Shown in pieces: positions 7,643 to 17,364 of a DNA stretch of 64,000 nucleotides (position 1 is the stretch's first letter; each line of letters starts with the position of its first letter). The notes beneath the pieces were generated by a model. That model saw nothing but the letters and a program-made list of their open reading frames with translations, did no database searches and was not told the origin of the DNA. The stretch covers positions 4,861,928-4,925,927 of the forward strand of contig NZ_JAINUL010000001.1 of the NCBI RefSeq assembly GCF_020639365.1, given 5' to 3'. The translations under genes were made by a program, and so were the position numbers. The stretch comes from Streptomyces flavotricini (lineage in GTDB: Bacteria > Actinomycetota > Actinomycetes > Streptomycetales > Streptomycetaceae).

Positions 7643-8141
7643 CCCCACCGGTTCCGCCGCCCCGCTGATCCCGCTCGTCGGGATCGGCACCGACGTGCAC
7701 GCCTTCGAGGCCGGGCGCGAGCTGTGGTGCGCCGGGCTGCTCTGGGAGGGGGAGGACGGCCTCGCCGGGCACTCCGACGGCGACGTCGCCGCCCACGCCG
7801 CCTGCGACGCCCTCTTCTCCGCCGCCGGCGTCGGCGACCTCGGCGCGCACTTCGGCACCTCCCGCCCCGAATGGTCCGGCGCCGCCGGCGTCACCCTCCT
7901 GGCGGAGGCCGCCCGCATCGTCCGCGCCGAGGGCTTCGAGATCGGCAACATCGCCATCCAGGTGATCGGCGTACGCCCGAAGATCGGCAAGCGGCGCGAA
8001 GAGGCCCAGAAGACCCTGTCCGCTGCCGCCGGGGCCCCCGTCTCCGTCTCCGGCACCACCACCGACGGCCTCGGCCTCACCGGCCGCGCCGAAGGGCTCG
8101 CCGCCCTCGCCACCGCACTGGTGTACCGGACGAATCCGTAG
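7632..8141 (+). CDS. ispF: 2-C-methyl-D-erythritol 2,4-cyclodiphosphate synthase
   Basis: It cyclises CDP-ME 2-phosphate in the MEP pathway. The 169-residue trimeric enzyme has the metal-binding GIGTDVHAF (Asp, His) and HSDGDVAAHAACDALFSAAGVGDLGAHF motifs, and the C-terminal TTTDGLGLTGRAEGLAA. The start overlaps the ispD stop, so both are made from one transcript. A hairpin lies 32 bases after the stop. Confidence 0.96.
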   Translation: MPTSPTGSAAPLIPLVGIGTDVHAFEAGRELWCAGLLWEGEDGLAGHSDGDVAAHAACDALFSAAGVGDLGAHFGTSRPEWSGAAGVTLLAEAARIVRAEGFEIGNIAIQVIGVRPKIGKRREEAQKTLSAAAGAPVSVSGTTTDGLGLTGRAEGLAALATALVYRTNP

Positions 8142-8172
8142 CCCCGGGGACACCTGTTCCGCAACAAAGCAC

Positions 8173-8198
8173 CCCCGCGCCCCGAAAGGGTCGCGGGG
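8173..8198 (+). terminator. Hairpin after ispF
   Basis: CCCCGCG (8173-8179) pairs with CGCGGGG (8192-8198) and an inner CCC-GAAA-GGG caps the stem, a stable GNRA-type tetraloop hairpin between ispF and cysS. Confidence 0.6.
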
Positions 8199-8228
8199 CA
8201 CTGCTACAGGCCCACTACCCTGGATGCC

Positions 8229-9629
8229 GTGACTATTCGCCTGTACGACACCAGCGCCCGGCAGATCCGCGATTTCGTCCCGCTCACGCCGGGCTGCGTC
8301 TCGATCTACCTCTGTGGCGCCACCGTGCAGGCGGCCCCGCACATCGGGCACGTCCGCTCCTACCTGAACTTCGACATCATGCGCCGCTGGTTCGCGTACC
8401 GCGGTCTCGACGTCACCTTCATCCGCAACGTCACCGACATCGACGACAAGATCATCACGAAGGCCGAGGACCAGGGCCGCCCGTGGTGGTCCATCGGCTA
8501 CGACAACGAGCGCGCCTTCAACGACGGCTACGACGCGCTGGGCTGCCTCCCGCCCACGTACGAGCCGCGCGCCACCGGCCACGTGCCCGAGATGATCGAG
8601 ATGATGCGCGGGCTCATCGAGCGCGGCCACGCGTACGAGGCCGACGGCAGCGTCTACTTCGACGTGCGCTCGTACCCGGGCTACCTGGAGCTGTCGAACC
8701 AGGACATCGACGACCTGCGCCAGCCCACCGAGCAGGGCATCACCGGCAAGCGCGACCCCCGCGACTTCGCCATGTGGAAGGCCACCAAGCCGGGCGAGCC
8801 CGACTGGGAGACCCCGTGGGGCCGCGGCCGTCCCGGCTGGCACCTCGAATGCTCCGCCATGGCGCACAAGTACCTCGGCAGCGCCTTCGACATCCACGGC
8901 GGCGGACTCGACCTGATCTTCCCGCACCACGAGAACGAGATCGCCCAGGCCAAGGCCTTCGGCGACGAGTTCGCGCAGTACTGGGTGCACAACGCCTGGG
9001 TCACCATGTCCGGCGAGAAGATGTCGAAGTCGCTGGGCAACTCGGTGCTCGTCTCCGAGATGGTCAAGGCCTGGCGGCCGATCGTCCTGCGCTACTACCT
9101 CGGCACCCCGCACTACCGCTCGATGATCGAGTACAGCGAGGAGTCGCTGCGCGAGGCCGAGTCCGCGTTCGCGCGGATCGAGGGCTTCTACCAGCGCGTC
9201 ATCGAGAAGGCCGGCAAGACGGTCGAACCGGCCCCCGAGGTCCCGCTCGCCTTCGCCGAGGCCATGGACGACGACCTGGGCGTGCCGCAGGCGCTGGCCA
9301 TCGTCCACACCACGGTCCGCCAGGGCAACAGCGCCCTCGCCGCCGATGACAAGGACGCCGCCGTCGCCCGGCTGTCCGAGGTGCGCGCCATGCTCGGCGT
9401 CCTCGGCCTGGACCCCCTCGACCCGCACTGGGCCGGTGAGTCCGACCGCGGCGAGGACCTGCACGGCGCCGTCGACACCCTCGTACGCCTCGTCCTGGAG
9501 CAGCGCGAGTCCGCCCGGGCCCGCAAGGACTGGGCGACCGCCGACGCCATCCGCGACCAGCTCCAGCAGTCGGGCCTGGTCATCGAGGACAGCCCCACGG
9601 GACCGCGCTGGTCGCTCGGCCCGCGCTGA
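8229..9629 (+). CDS. cysS: Cysteine-tRNA ligase
   Basis: It charges tRNA-Cys. The 466-residue class I synthetase has the zinc-binding Cys29 (YLCGATVQ), the HIGH signature at residues 38-41, EC in WHLECSAMAHKYLG, HHENEIAQ, and KMSKS at 264-268. The start is GTG at 8229 (MTIRLYDTSARQ). The gene lies between ispF and rlmB, a conserved actinobacterial order, with its own hairpins before and after. No T-box or leader peptide is visible in the 87-base gap upstream. Confidence 0.96.
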   Translation: MTIRLYDTSARQIRDFVPLTPGCVSIYLCGATVQAAPHIGHVRSYLNFDIMRRWFAYRGLDVTFIRNVTDIDDKIITKAEDQGRPWWSIGYDNERAFNDGYDALGCLPPTYEPRATGHVPEMIEMMRGLIERGHAYEADGSVYFDVRSYPGYLELSNQDIDDLRQPTEQGITGKRDPRDFAMWKATKPGEPDWETPWGRGRPGWHLECSAMAHKYLGSAFDIHGGGLDLIFPHHENEIAQAKAFGDEFAQYWVHNAWVTMSGEKMSKSLGNSVLVSEMVKAWRPIVLRYYLGTPHYRSMIEYSEESLREAESAFARIEGFYQRVIEKAGKTVEPAPEVPLAFAEAMDDDLGVPQALAIVHTTVRQGNSALAADDKDAAVARLSEVRAMLGVLGLDPLDPHWAGESDRGEDLHGAVDTLVRLVLEQRESARARKDWATADAIRDQLQQSGLVIEDSPTGPRWSLGPR

Positions 9630-9655
9630 GGCGCCGCCGCCCGGAGCAGTCCGAC

Positions 9656-9683
9656 TGTGCCGCCCGGCCTCCCGGGCGGCACA
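9656..9683 (+). terminator. Hairpin after cysS
   Basis: TGTGCCGCCCGG pairs with CCGGGCGGCACA around a 4-base loop and is followed by CTCTTC. It lies 26 bases after the cysS stop. Confidence 0.7.
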
Positions 9684-9730
9684 CTCTTCATACGTACATA
9701 TCGCAGCATCAACGAAAACAGGTAGAGGTC

Positions 9731-10702
9731 ATGGCCGGGAACAGCCAGCGCAGGAACCGCCGCACGTCCAACAAGAAGGGCGCCACGGTCGGCAGCGGTG
9801 GCCAGCGGCGCAAGGGCCTGGAAGGCAAGGGCCCCACGCCCAAGGCCGAGGACCGCAAGAAGCACAAGGCGAACCGCATCAGCAACGCCATGGCCCGGCA
9901 GGCCGCCAAGCGCCGTCCGGCCCCGCGCCGCGGCGGCCCCAAGGGCACCAGCGAGATGGTCGTCGGCCGCAACCCGGTCTTCGAGGCGCTGCGCGACGGC
10001 GTCCCCGCCACCACCCTCTACGTGCAGCAGTTCATCGACAACGACGAGCGCGTCCGCGAGGCCCTCCAGCTCGCCGGCGAGCGCGGCAACATCAACCTGA
10101 TGGAAGCCCCGCGCCCCGAGCTCGACCGCATGACCAACGGGCTCAACCACCAGGGCCTGGTCCTCCAGGTCCCGCCCTACGAGTACGCGCACCCGGAGGA
10201 CCTCACCTCCGCCGCGTACGACGAGGGCGACGACCCGCTGATCGTGGCCCTCGACGGGGTCACCGACCCCCGCAACCTCGGCGCGATCGTCCGCTCCGTC
10301 TCCGCCTTCGGCGGTCACGGCGTGGTCATCCCCGAGCGCCGCGCCGCCGGTATGACCGCCGGCGCCTGGAAGAGCTCGGCCGGCACCGCGGCCCGCACGC
10401 CGGTCTCCCGCGTCACCAACCTGACCCGCGCCCTCCAGGACTTCAAGAAGGCCGGCATCGCCATCGTCGGCCTCGCCGCCGAGGGCACGCACGAGGTGCA
10501 GGACCTGGAGGCGCTCGGCGGTCCCGTCGTCATCGTCGTCGGCTCCGAGGGCAAGGGCCTCGGCCGCCTCGTCGGCGAGAACTGCGACTACCTCGTCCGC
10601 ATCCCGATGCCGGGTGGCGCCGAGTCGCTGAACGCCGGTGTCGCCGCGGGCGTCGTGCTCTACGAGGCGGCCCGCCGCCGGGCCACCCGCGGCCGCGTCT
10701 GA
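9731..10702 (+). CDS. rlmB: 23S rRNA 2'-O-ribose methyltransferase, TrmH/RlmB family
   Basis: The 323-residue product begins with a very basic, probably disordered tail (residues 1-80, rich in K/R/Q). A substrate-binding domain follows (MVVGRNPVFEALRDG...), then the SPOUT methyltransferase domain with the motifs DGVTDPRNLGAIVRS, VIVVGSEGKGLGRLV and the knot-forming SLNAGVAAGVVLYEAAR. It is expected to methylate G2251-type nucleotides of 23S rRNA. The extended basic N-terminus is typical of Streptomyces copies. A strong terminator follows. Confidence 0.92.
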   Translation: MAGNSQRRNRRTSNKKGATVGSGGQRRKGLEGKGPTPKAEDRKKHKANRISNAMARQAAKRRPAPRRGGPKGTSEMVVGRNPVFEALRDGVPATTLYVQQFIDNDERVREALQLAGERGNINLMEAPRPELDRMTNGLNHQGLVLQVPPYEYAHPEDLTSAAYDEGDDPLIVALDGVTDPRNLGAIVRSVSAFGGHGVVIPERRAAGMTAGAWKSSAGTAARTPVSRVTNLTRALQDFKKAGIAIVGLAAEGTHEVQDLEALGGPVVIVVGSEGKGLGRLVGENCDYLVRIPMPGGAESLNAGVAAGVVLYEAARRRATRGRV

Positions 10703-10761
10703 CCCCCGGGCGGTCCCGCCGCCTTGATCCACTTGGCTCATGGAACGTGACCCGTGAGCGT

Positions 10762-10790
10762 GCCACCCCGCCCGTTTCGGGCGGGGTGGC
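10762..10790 (+). terminator. Strong terminator after rlmB
   Basis: A 13-bp perfect stem (GCCACCCCGCCCG/CGGGCGGGGTGGC) with a TTT loop is followed by TTGATCTT. Confidence 0.85.
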
Positions 10791-10830
10791 TTGATCTTGA
10801 CGGGTCTCGGACACATCCCTGCTGTCAAGG

Positions 10831-10847
10831 CAGTGTCCTAAACACTG
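10831..10847. promoter_or_regulatory. Dyad symmetry upstream of the DoxX gene
   Basis: CAGTGT-CCTAA-ACACTG is a perfect 6-bp inverted repeat 14 bases before the ATG. A second weaker dyad (CACTC...GAGTG, 10851-10868) overlaps the start codon. Either could be an operator; no regulator is identified. Confidence 0.35.
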
Positions 10848-10860
10848 ATCACTCGGTTAG

Positions 10861-12426
10861 ATGAGTGTGGACACCAGAACGTCAGGGTTCGACGACCAGC
10901 CCGCGCTGAGCATGGTCAAGGTGCCGTGCGATCCCGCACAGGTCATCGTCAACCACGCCAGCTTCCGCGTGCGGCTCGCACCGAGCCCGAGCGCGCGTTC
11001 CAAGCCCGCGAACGCCCCCGGCCGCGTGCCCGTCCTCGGCGGCGCCGTGGTCGCCGCCGCTGCCGGCGCGGGCCGCCGCCGGGCCCCCGTCGTCTGGAGC
11101 GGCAAGTCCGCCCCCGGCGACACCGCAGCCATGGGCGGACTCCTCCAGGCCGTACGCGAACACGGGCGCGGACACGGCGGCTTCGACGACGGGGACGGCG
11201 GCGCCACCCAGACCATCCCCCGCGTCGACCTCGCCCACGACCTGGCCGAGGACACGCTGGCCACGCCGACCGTCATCGGCCAGCGCACGTACGGAGACCC
11301 GGACGAGACCCGTCCGCTGGCCGCCGTACGCGACCTCCCGTACGACCCCCGGTACGGCGGGCCGTACGACGGCCTCGACGGCGGGCCCGGCACCGACTCC
11401 CGCCGCACCCCCTCCGACACCCGCGGGCAGGCCTCGTACTACCCCGGCCGCCGGATGAACCTCGGCGTCGTGCTGCTCCCGCTGCGCGTCTTCCTCGGTT
11501 TCATCTGCATCTACGCCGGCATGGGCAAGCTGTGCGACCCCGTCTACTTCGACGGCGGCGAACGCGGCTCCATGGTCACGTGGCTGCGCACCCTGCACCC
11601 CTGGGCGCTCGCCGAGCCCCTGCGCGACTTCGCGCTCGCCCACCCCGTCGGGGCCGGCCTCAGCGTGGCCTTCCTCCAGGTCATCGTCGGCGTGCTGACC
11701 GTCCTGGGCCTGTGGCAGCGGTTCGCCGCCTGCATCGGCGCCCTGCTGTCCGCCGCGCTGCTGATGACGGTGAGCTGGAAGACGGTCCCCGCCTACGACG
11801 CGCCCGACATCATCTACCTCGCCGCCTGGAGCCCGCTGATCATCGCCGGCGCCCCCGTCTACTCCCTCGACGGGCGCCTCGCCGGCGAGGCCTGGCGCAC
11901 CCTCGGACCGCGCTCCGAGATCTGGCGGCTGCGACGGCGCGTCCTGCGCCGCGGAACCATCATGGCGACCGTCGTCTGCGGACTCACCCTGCTCATCGGC
12001 TCGCTCCTCGGCAGCGCCGTCCGCTCCACCACCGTGGTCACCGTCCCCGGACCCGGCCAGGCCCCCAGCAACTACCTGCCCGGTTCCCCGCTCCCGCAGG
12101 CCCCGGCCGGCAAGCAGCAGCAGCCGCGGCAGCAGCAGCCCGCCACCCAGCAGCCCTCCAAGGCGGCCGAGCCCAGCGCCAGCGCGTCGGCGCCGGCCGC
12201 CAAGTCCGGGCGCGGATCCACCGGTTCCACCGCCAAGGCGACCGCCGGTACCGGCTCGCAGTCGCCGACGGCGACCCGCGGCTCCGGCAGCGGCCTGAAG
12301 TCGGGCAGCTCGCCCAAGCAGTCCACCCCGAAGCCGCCGTCGTCCAGCTCCGGCAGCGGAAGCGGCGGCAGCGGCGGGGACCCGGCCCCGAACAAGCCCG
12401 GCCTGGTCGGCGGCCTCCTCGGCTGA
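10861..12426 (+). CDS. DoxX-family membrane protein with long flexible ends
   Basis: The 521-residue protein has a cytoplasmic low-complexity N-terminal region (residues 1-195). Four to five hydrophobic helices follow between about 200 and 395 (LGVVLLPLRVFLGFICIYAGMGKL; VGAGLSVAFLQVIVGVLTVLGLW; CIGALLSAALLMTVSW; MATVVCGLTLLIGSLLGSAV), and then a Ser/Thr/Pro/Gln-rich exported or cytoplasmic tail. The helical core matches DoxX/TQO-small-subunit-like membrane proteins, whose roles include sulfur oxidation and redox homeostasis. The exact reaction here is unknown. No clear ribosome site precedes the ATG, so the start is uncertain. Confidence 0.75.
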   Translation: MSVDTRTSGFDDQPALSMVKVPCDPAQVIVNHASFRVRLAPSPSARSKPANAPGRVPVLGGAVVAAAAGAGRRRAPVVWSGKSAPGDTAAMGGLLQAVREHGRGHGGFDDGDGGATQTIPRVDLAHDLAEDTLATPTVIGQRTYGDPDETRPLAAVRDLPYDPRYGGPYDGLDGGPGTDSRRTPSDTRGQASYYPGRRMNLGVVLLPLRVFLGFICIYAGMGKLCDPVYFDGGERGSMVTWLRTLHPWALAEPLRDFALAHPVGAGLSVAFLQVIVGVLTVLGLWQRFAACIGALLSAALLMTVSWKTVPAYDAPDIIYLAAWSPLIIAGAPVYSLDGRLAGEAWRTLGPRSEIWRLRRRVLRRGTIMATVVCGLTLLIGSLLGSAVRSTTVVTVPGPGQAPSNYLPGSPLPQAPAGKQQQPRQQQPATQQPSKAAEPSASASAPAAKSGRGSTGSTAKATAGTGSQSPTATRGSGSGLKSGSSPKQSTPKPPSSSSGSGSGGSGGDPAPNKPGLVGGLLG

Positions 12427-12430
12427 CGAC

Positions 12431-12487
12431 GGAACGCGGAGAGGGGCCCGGTGCGCACACGGCGCGCCGGGCCCCTCTCCGCGTTCC
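12431..12487. terminator. Bidirectional terminator, 21-bp stem
   Basis: Perfect 21-base arms at 12431-12451 and 12467-12487 lie between the convergent DoxX and nucleotidyltransferase genes. Confidence 0.9.
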
Positions 12488-12512
12488 GCACGGCTCCGCC
12501 GCGCGCAGGGCC

Positions 12513-13292
12513 TCAGGAGCCGCTCTGGGCGGCCAACTCCCTTGCCGCCTCGGTCAGGTCCTTCGCCGTGTCGATGGCCCGCCAGTAGGCCCCCTGCGGC
12601 AGCGGGAAGCCCGCCAGCCGCCGCTCCCGGGCCAGTCGCGGGAACGTCGTACGCTCGTGGTCGCCCAAGTCCGGCAGCAGCGCCGCGAATTCGGGGCCGA
12701 AGACGTACACGCCCGCATTGATCAGATAGGGCGACGGCGGCGACTCGATGAAGTCCAGCACCTGGCCGAACTCGTTGGTCTCCACCGCCCCCCACGGGAT
12801 CCGCGGCCGGGCCAGCGCCAGCGTCGCCGTCGCCCCGCGCTCGGCGTGGAACTCCGCCATCTCGCGCAGCGAGAACCGCGTCCAGATGTCCCCGTTCGTC
12901 GCGTACCAGGGCCGCTCCGGGTACGGCAGGTGGCGGGCCGCGTACTTCAGCCCGCCGCCGCGCCCCAGCGGCTCCTCCTCCACCACCGTGGTCACCCGCA
13001 GCGGCAGGTCCGCCTTCGCCAGCCAGTCCTGGAGCACCTCCGCGAGATGCCCGCACGAGACCACGGCGTCCGTCACCCCCTCGGCCGCCAGCCAGGCCAG
13101 CTGGTGCCCGATGATCGGCACCCCGGTTCCCGGGATCTCCACCATCGGCTTCGGCCGGTCGTCCGTATACGGACGCAGCCGCGAACCCTGGCCGCCCGCC
13201 AGGACCACCGCCTGAACAGGCGCCTGAGCGAGGGAGGCCGGGTACGCGGCCGCGGAAACGGAGGAGCGGGACACGGGGGGTACGTCGGTCAT
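12513..13292 (-). CDS. Sugar-phosphate nucleotidyltransferase family protein
   Basis: The 259-residue product contains the NTP_transferase signature VLAGGQGSRLRPYTDDRPKPMVEI near residues 31-55, followed by PIIGHQLAWLAAEGV, EEPLGRGGGLKYA, ATNGDIWTRF and the late YWRAIDTAKDL. Family members join NTP and a hexose 1-phosphate (mannose or glucose) to make nucleotide sugars. There is no C-terminal left-handed beta-helix, so it is the short form. The substrate cannot be told from sequence. A short gene for a secreted protein lies behind it on the same strand. Confidence 0.85.
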   Translation of the reverse strand: MTDVPPVSRSSVSAAAYPASLAQAPVQAVVLAGGQGSRLRPYTDDRPKPMVEIPGTGVPIIGHQLAWLAAEGVTDAVVSCGHLAEVLQDWLAKADLPLRVTTVVEEEPLGRGGGLKYAARHLPYPERPWYATNGDIWTRFSLREMAEFHAERGATATLALARPRIPWGAVETNEFGQVLDFIESPPSPYLINAGVYVFGPEFAALLPDLGDHERTTFPRLARERRLAGFPLPQGAYWRAIDTAKDLTEAARELAAQSGS

Positions 13293-13346
13293 GGCCGTCA
13301 GCGTAGAGGCCCCGACGCGGGGGAGAACGGCGACGCCCGTCAGCCG

Positions 13347-13760
13347 TCAGCCCATCGAGGCGACGCCGGTCGCGTACGCGGTGTCACAGACGGGGCGCGC
13401 GAAGGACTGGGCCTTCGTCGGGCCGTACACGTCCACGGCGGCGCGGCCCAGCGCCCGCGCGATCCCCGCGCAGTGCTCGGCCAGCGACGGGCGCCGGTCC
13501 ACCTCCTGCTGAAGGTGGGTCAGGACGTCGCCCGGCGCCTCGCCCTGCTGGAGCTCGCCCAGCAGCTTGTCGCGCAGCACGTCCTGGGCGGCGCGCGGCT
13601 TCGCGGGGACGGACACGTCCTCGGCGGACGCGGTCAGGATCTGGGAGGGCGTGTTGTCCGCCCAGGGAACCATGGTGACCGCGAGGGTCCCGGACAGGAC
13701 CAGGACGACGGGCAGGACCAGGGCGAGGGAACGGCCGATACGGCGGGCAGTGTGGGTCAC
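13347..13760 (-). CDS. Small exported protein of unknown function
   Basis: The 137-residue product starts with one hydrophobic helix (SLALVLPVVLVLSGTLAVTMV, residues 11-32) that is either a signal peptide or an anchor. A mainly helical extracytoplasmic part follows (AAQDVLRDKLLGELQQ, VLTHLQQEVDRRPSLAEHCAGIARALGRAAV). Two Cys residues (EHCAG, PVCDT) could form a disulfide. I do not recognise a domain. It sits between the nucleotidyltransferase gene and msiK, all on the same strand. Confidence 0.7.
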   Translation of the reverse strand: MTHTARRIGRSLALVLPVVLVLSGTLAVTMVPWADNTPSQILTASAEDVSVPAKPRAAQDVLRDKLLGELQQGEAPGDVLTHLQQEVDRRPSLAEHCAGIARALGRAAVDVYGPTKAQSFARPVCDTAYATGVASMG

Positions 13761-13891
13761 GAGGGCGAGAGTAGCGCTCGGTGAAGATTTGGCGACATTT
13801 AGTCACCCGGTCGGGGGATGGTTCGACGTGGCTTTTCGAATTAAGGGTTGACGGGTGGGCCCGAATGGCCCGGTCTGCCCCGGATGGCGGA

Positions 13892-13920
13892 CAGGGGCGC
13901 CCCCGGAAGGAACGCCCCTG
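13892..13920 (-). terminator. Hairpin after msiK
   Basis: CAGGGGCG (13892-13899) and CGCCCCTG (13913-13920) form an 8-bp stem 19 bases beyond the msiK stop on the minus strand. Confidence 0.6.
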
Positions 13921-13938
13921 ACCGTACTCGCTCGCGGG

Positions 13939-15027
<1,089 letters not shown>

Positions 15028-15075
15028 GGTGATGAATCCCTTCTACCGGCAGGAACGTGCCGGACGATCCGAGTG

Positions 15076-15091
15076 GAAGGTCTAGTCCAGT
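15076..15091 (-). promoter_or_regulatory. dre-like (DasR) operator upstream of msiK
   Basis: GAAGGTCTAGTCCAGT matches 12 of 16 positions of the palindromic DasR consensus ACTGGTCTAGACCAGT. DasR control of msiK is established in S. coelicolor; the site here is read from sequence. Confidence 0.75.
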
Positions 15092-15249
15092 AAGGAGGAC
15101 TCCGCCCGACGCTACCCGTCGTATCCCGTCCTGTCAGCACCCTTGGGCCCGTGACTTCCGCCTCTGTCGCAGCGGTCCGCCGACCACCCGCGGGCGGGAC
15201 GACGTGATGGCCCGGGGGATGGGGCGCTGTGTAAAGTGAGGGCGGTTGC

Positions 15250-15324
15250 GCCTCCTTAGCTCAGTCCGGCCAGAGCAACGCACTTGTAATGCGTAGGTCG
15301 TCGGTTCGAATCCGACAGGGGGCT
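15250..15324 (+). tRNA. tRNA-Thr (anticodon TGT)
   Basis: A 75-base cloverleaf: acceptor GCCTCCT/AGGGGGC, D arm AGCTCAGTCCGGCCAGAGC, anticodon stem CGCAC/ATGCG with loop TTGTAA giving TGT, T arm GTCGGTTCGAATCCGAC, discriminator T. CCA is not encoded. Confidence 0.95.
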
Positions 15325-15412
15325 CCGCTGACGGCCCGGCTCGGATCTCCTCCGAGCTGGGCTTTCGCCTTCCAGTGGACCTGCCCGCACGACCTTCCCC
15401 GAGGAAACGCGC

Positions 15413-15814
15413 ATGACCGTGCACACGGCGGCGCCGCTCGACGGAGAGCTCCCCGCCCCCGAGCGGGTCGGGTACGCCTCGTACGCGTCCAACATGCACA
15501 CGGACCGCTCGGCCGCGTACATCGCGGGAGGCACGCCCCCCGGCGCCGGGCGGACGTACCCGGGCTGCCGGGACCGGCGGGCACCGGAGCGGTCCGTCGC
15601 CGTGGAGTTGGCCGGCCGCCTCTGCTTCGCGACCGAGTCCCCCGTGTGGACGGGAGGACGCGGGTTCCACGACCCGACCGCCCCGGGCCGCATGCGCGCA
15701 CGCGCGCACCTGGTCACCGTCGGCCAGGTGTCCGACATCGCCGCACAGGAGGTGTACGAGGAGCCCACGGCCCTCCAGGTGCTGGAGCTGCTCACCACCG
15801 GCACCGGCCGGTGA
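15413..15814 (+). CDS. Short 'histone deacetylase/cyclotransferase-like' protein
   Basis: The 133-residue product contains VGYASYASNMHTDRSAAYIAGG, then GRTYPGCRDRRAPERSVAVELAGRLCFATESPVWTGGRGFHDP and LVTVGQVSDIAAQEVYEEP. This pattern belongs to a Streptomyces family usually labelled histone deacetylase or gamma-glutamylcyclotransferase-like (YxxYGSN-type start). Relatives are, from memory, roughly 200 residues. Here the sequence stops soon after AQEVYEEP with an unrelated-looking tail (TALQVLELLTTGTGR), so the C-terminal third seems to be missing. A GAGGAAA ribosome site precedes the ATG. It may be a natural short form or a decayed gene. Confidence 0.6.
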   Translation: MTVHTAAPLDGELPAPERVGYASYASNMHTDRSAAYIAGGTPPGAGRTYPGCRDRRAPERSVAVELAGRLCFATESPVWTGGRGFHDPTAPGRMRARAHLVTVGQVSDIAAQEVYEEPTALQVLELLTTGTGR

Positions 15815-15830
15815 CTTCGGGGGTCCGGGG

Positions 15831-17210
15831 TCAGTGGCGGCCCGAGATGCGGTCGGCCAGGCGGGCCAGGGGGGTCGTCGTCGGGGTGTGGGTGGTCGAC
15901 TCGCGGCGGTCCGCTTCGCGGTAGGCCGCGTAGAGGGTCTGGACGCCGAGCCAGCGGAAGGGTTCCGGCTCCCAGCGGCGGACGCGGTGGTTGACCCAGG
16001 GGAGGGCGGTGAGGTCCGTGGAGCCGCCCAGGACCAGGTCGCGCAGCGTGCGGGCCGCGAGGTTCGAGGTGGCCACGCCCGAGCCGACGTAGCCGCCGGC
16101 CCAGCCGAGGCCGGTGGCGCGGTCCAGGGTGACCGTGGCGCACCAGTCGCGGGGGACGCCCAGGACGCCCGACCAGGCGTGGGTGATCTCCACTCCCGTG
16201 AGGACCGGGAAGAAGGAGGTGAGGAGGTTCGTGAGTGACGTGATCGTCGATCGCTGCGTGGTGCCGTCGGTGTCCGTCCGGGAGCCGAAGCGGTACGGGA
16301 CGCCCCGGCCGCCGATCGCGATGCGGTCGTCGGCGGTGCGCTGGGCGTACATGTAGGCGTGGGCCATGTCGCCGAGGGTGCAGGCGTCCGACCAGCCGAT
16401 GCGCGACCACGTCTCGGGCGGCAGCGGGGCCGTGGCGATCATCGAGGAGTTCATCGGGAGCCACGAGCGCTTCTGGCCCTTGAGCGCGGCGGTGAAGCCC
16501 TCGGTGCAGCGCAGGACGTACGGGGCGCGCACGGTGCCGTACGGGGTGACGGCCCGGCGGGGGGCGATCTCCGTGACGGGCGTGGATTCGTGGATCACCA
16601 CGCCGAGCCGTTCGCAGGCGGCGGCCAGGCCCTTGACCAGCTTGAGCGGGTGGATGCGGGCGCCGTGCGGGGTCCAGGAGGCGCCGACCGCGTCGGCGAT
16701 GTCGATGCGGGCGCGGGTGTCGGTGGCGTCGTAGAGCTCGCGGTCGGTCTCGCCGAAGGCGAGTTCGGCGGCGTGGAAGGCCTTCAGGCGGCTGAGTTGG
16801 GCGGGGGTGCGGGCGACTTCGAGGACCCCGCCGCGGTGGATGTCGGCGTCGATGGATTCCTTGGCGGCCACGTCGATGACCTCGGTGACGGTCTCGTTCA
16901 TGGCCTGCTGGAGACGGAGCGCGCCCTGGTGGCCGTGGAGTTCGGCGTAGCGGTCGCGGCCGGCGATCCCGTTGTAGAGCCAGCCGCCGTTGCGGCCGGA
17001 GGCCCCGTAGCCGCAGAACTTCTGCTCCAGGACGGTGACGCGGAGGTCGGGGGCGGCGGTCTTGAGGTAGTACGCGGTCCACAGGCCGGTGTAGCCGCCG
17101 CCGACGATGACGACGTCGGCCGTGGCGTGGCCGGTGAGGGGGGCGCGGGGTGGCTGCCGGGCGCTCTGATCCGTCGCGTACCAGAAGGAGATGCCGCCGT
17201 TGATCGTCAT
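15831..17210 (-). CDS. FAD-dependent amine/amino-acid oxidoreductase (DAO family)
   Basis: The 459-residue protein has the FAD-binding dinucleotide motif ADVVIVGGGYTGLWTAYYLK (about residues 31-50), an ATG box-like region VTVLEQKFCGYGASGRNGGWLYNGI, and the C-terminal GWAGGYVGSGVATSNLAARTLRDLV, all typical of DAO/PuuB-type oxidases. These oxidise amines or amino acids such as putrescine derivatives. The substrate is not predictable. The ATG at 17210 has no good ribosome site, and no better in-frame start exists upstream. It is divergent from the thioredoxin-domain lipoprotein gene. Confidence 0.85.
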   Translation of the reverse strand: MTINGGISFWYATDQSARQPPRAPLTGHATADVVIVGGGYTGLWTAYYLKTAAPDLRVTVLEQKFCGYGASGRNGGWLYNGIAGRDRYAELHGHQGALRLQQAMNETVTEVIDVAAKESIDADIHRGGVLEVARTPAQLSRLKAFHAAELAFGETDRELYDATDTRARIDIADAVGASWTPHGARIHPLKLVKGLAAACERLGVVIHESTPVTEIAPRRAVTPYGTVRAPYVLRCTEGFTAALKGQKRSWLPMNSSMIATAPLPPETWSRIGWSDACTLGDMAHAYMYAQRTADDRIAIGGRGVPYRFGSRTDTDGTTQRSTITSLTNLLTSFFPVLTGVEITHAWSGVLGVPRDWCATVTLDRATGLGWAGGYVGSGVATSNLAARTLRDLVLGGSTDLTALPWVNHRVRRWEPEPFRWLGVQTLYAAYREADRRESTTHTPTTTPLARLADRISGRH

Positions 17211-17364
17211 GGGGAGTTGGTACAGGGCGTTCCGGACGGGTGTCCAGGTACCGGATGCCGGGTTTCGGGGCGGGAGAGGTGGCCTTTTGGCTGATGTGGC
17301 GGGGGTGGCGGGGTCCGTAGGGTGCCGGTGGGGTGGTTTGTGCCGGTTGAGAGAGGTTTGGTTC

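Noticed and set aside
8142..8228. T-box or leader-peptide control of cysS.
   Set aside because: The gap is only 87 bases, holds a simple terminator hairpin and has no T-box conserved sequence.
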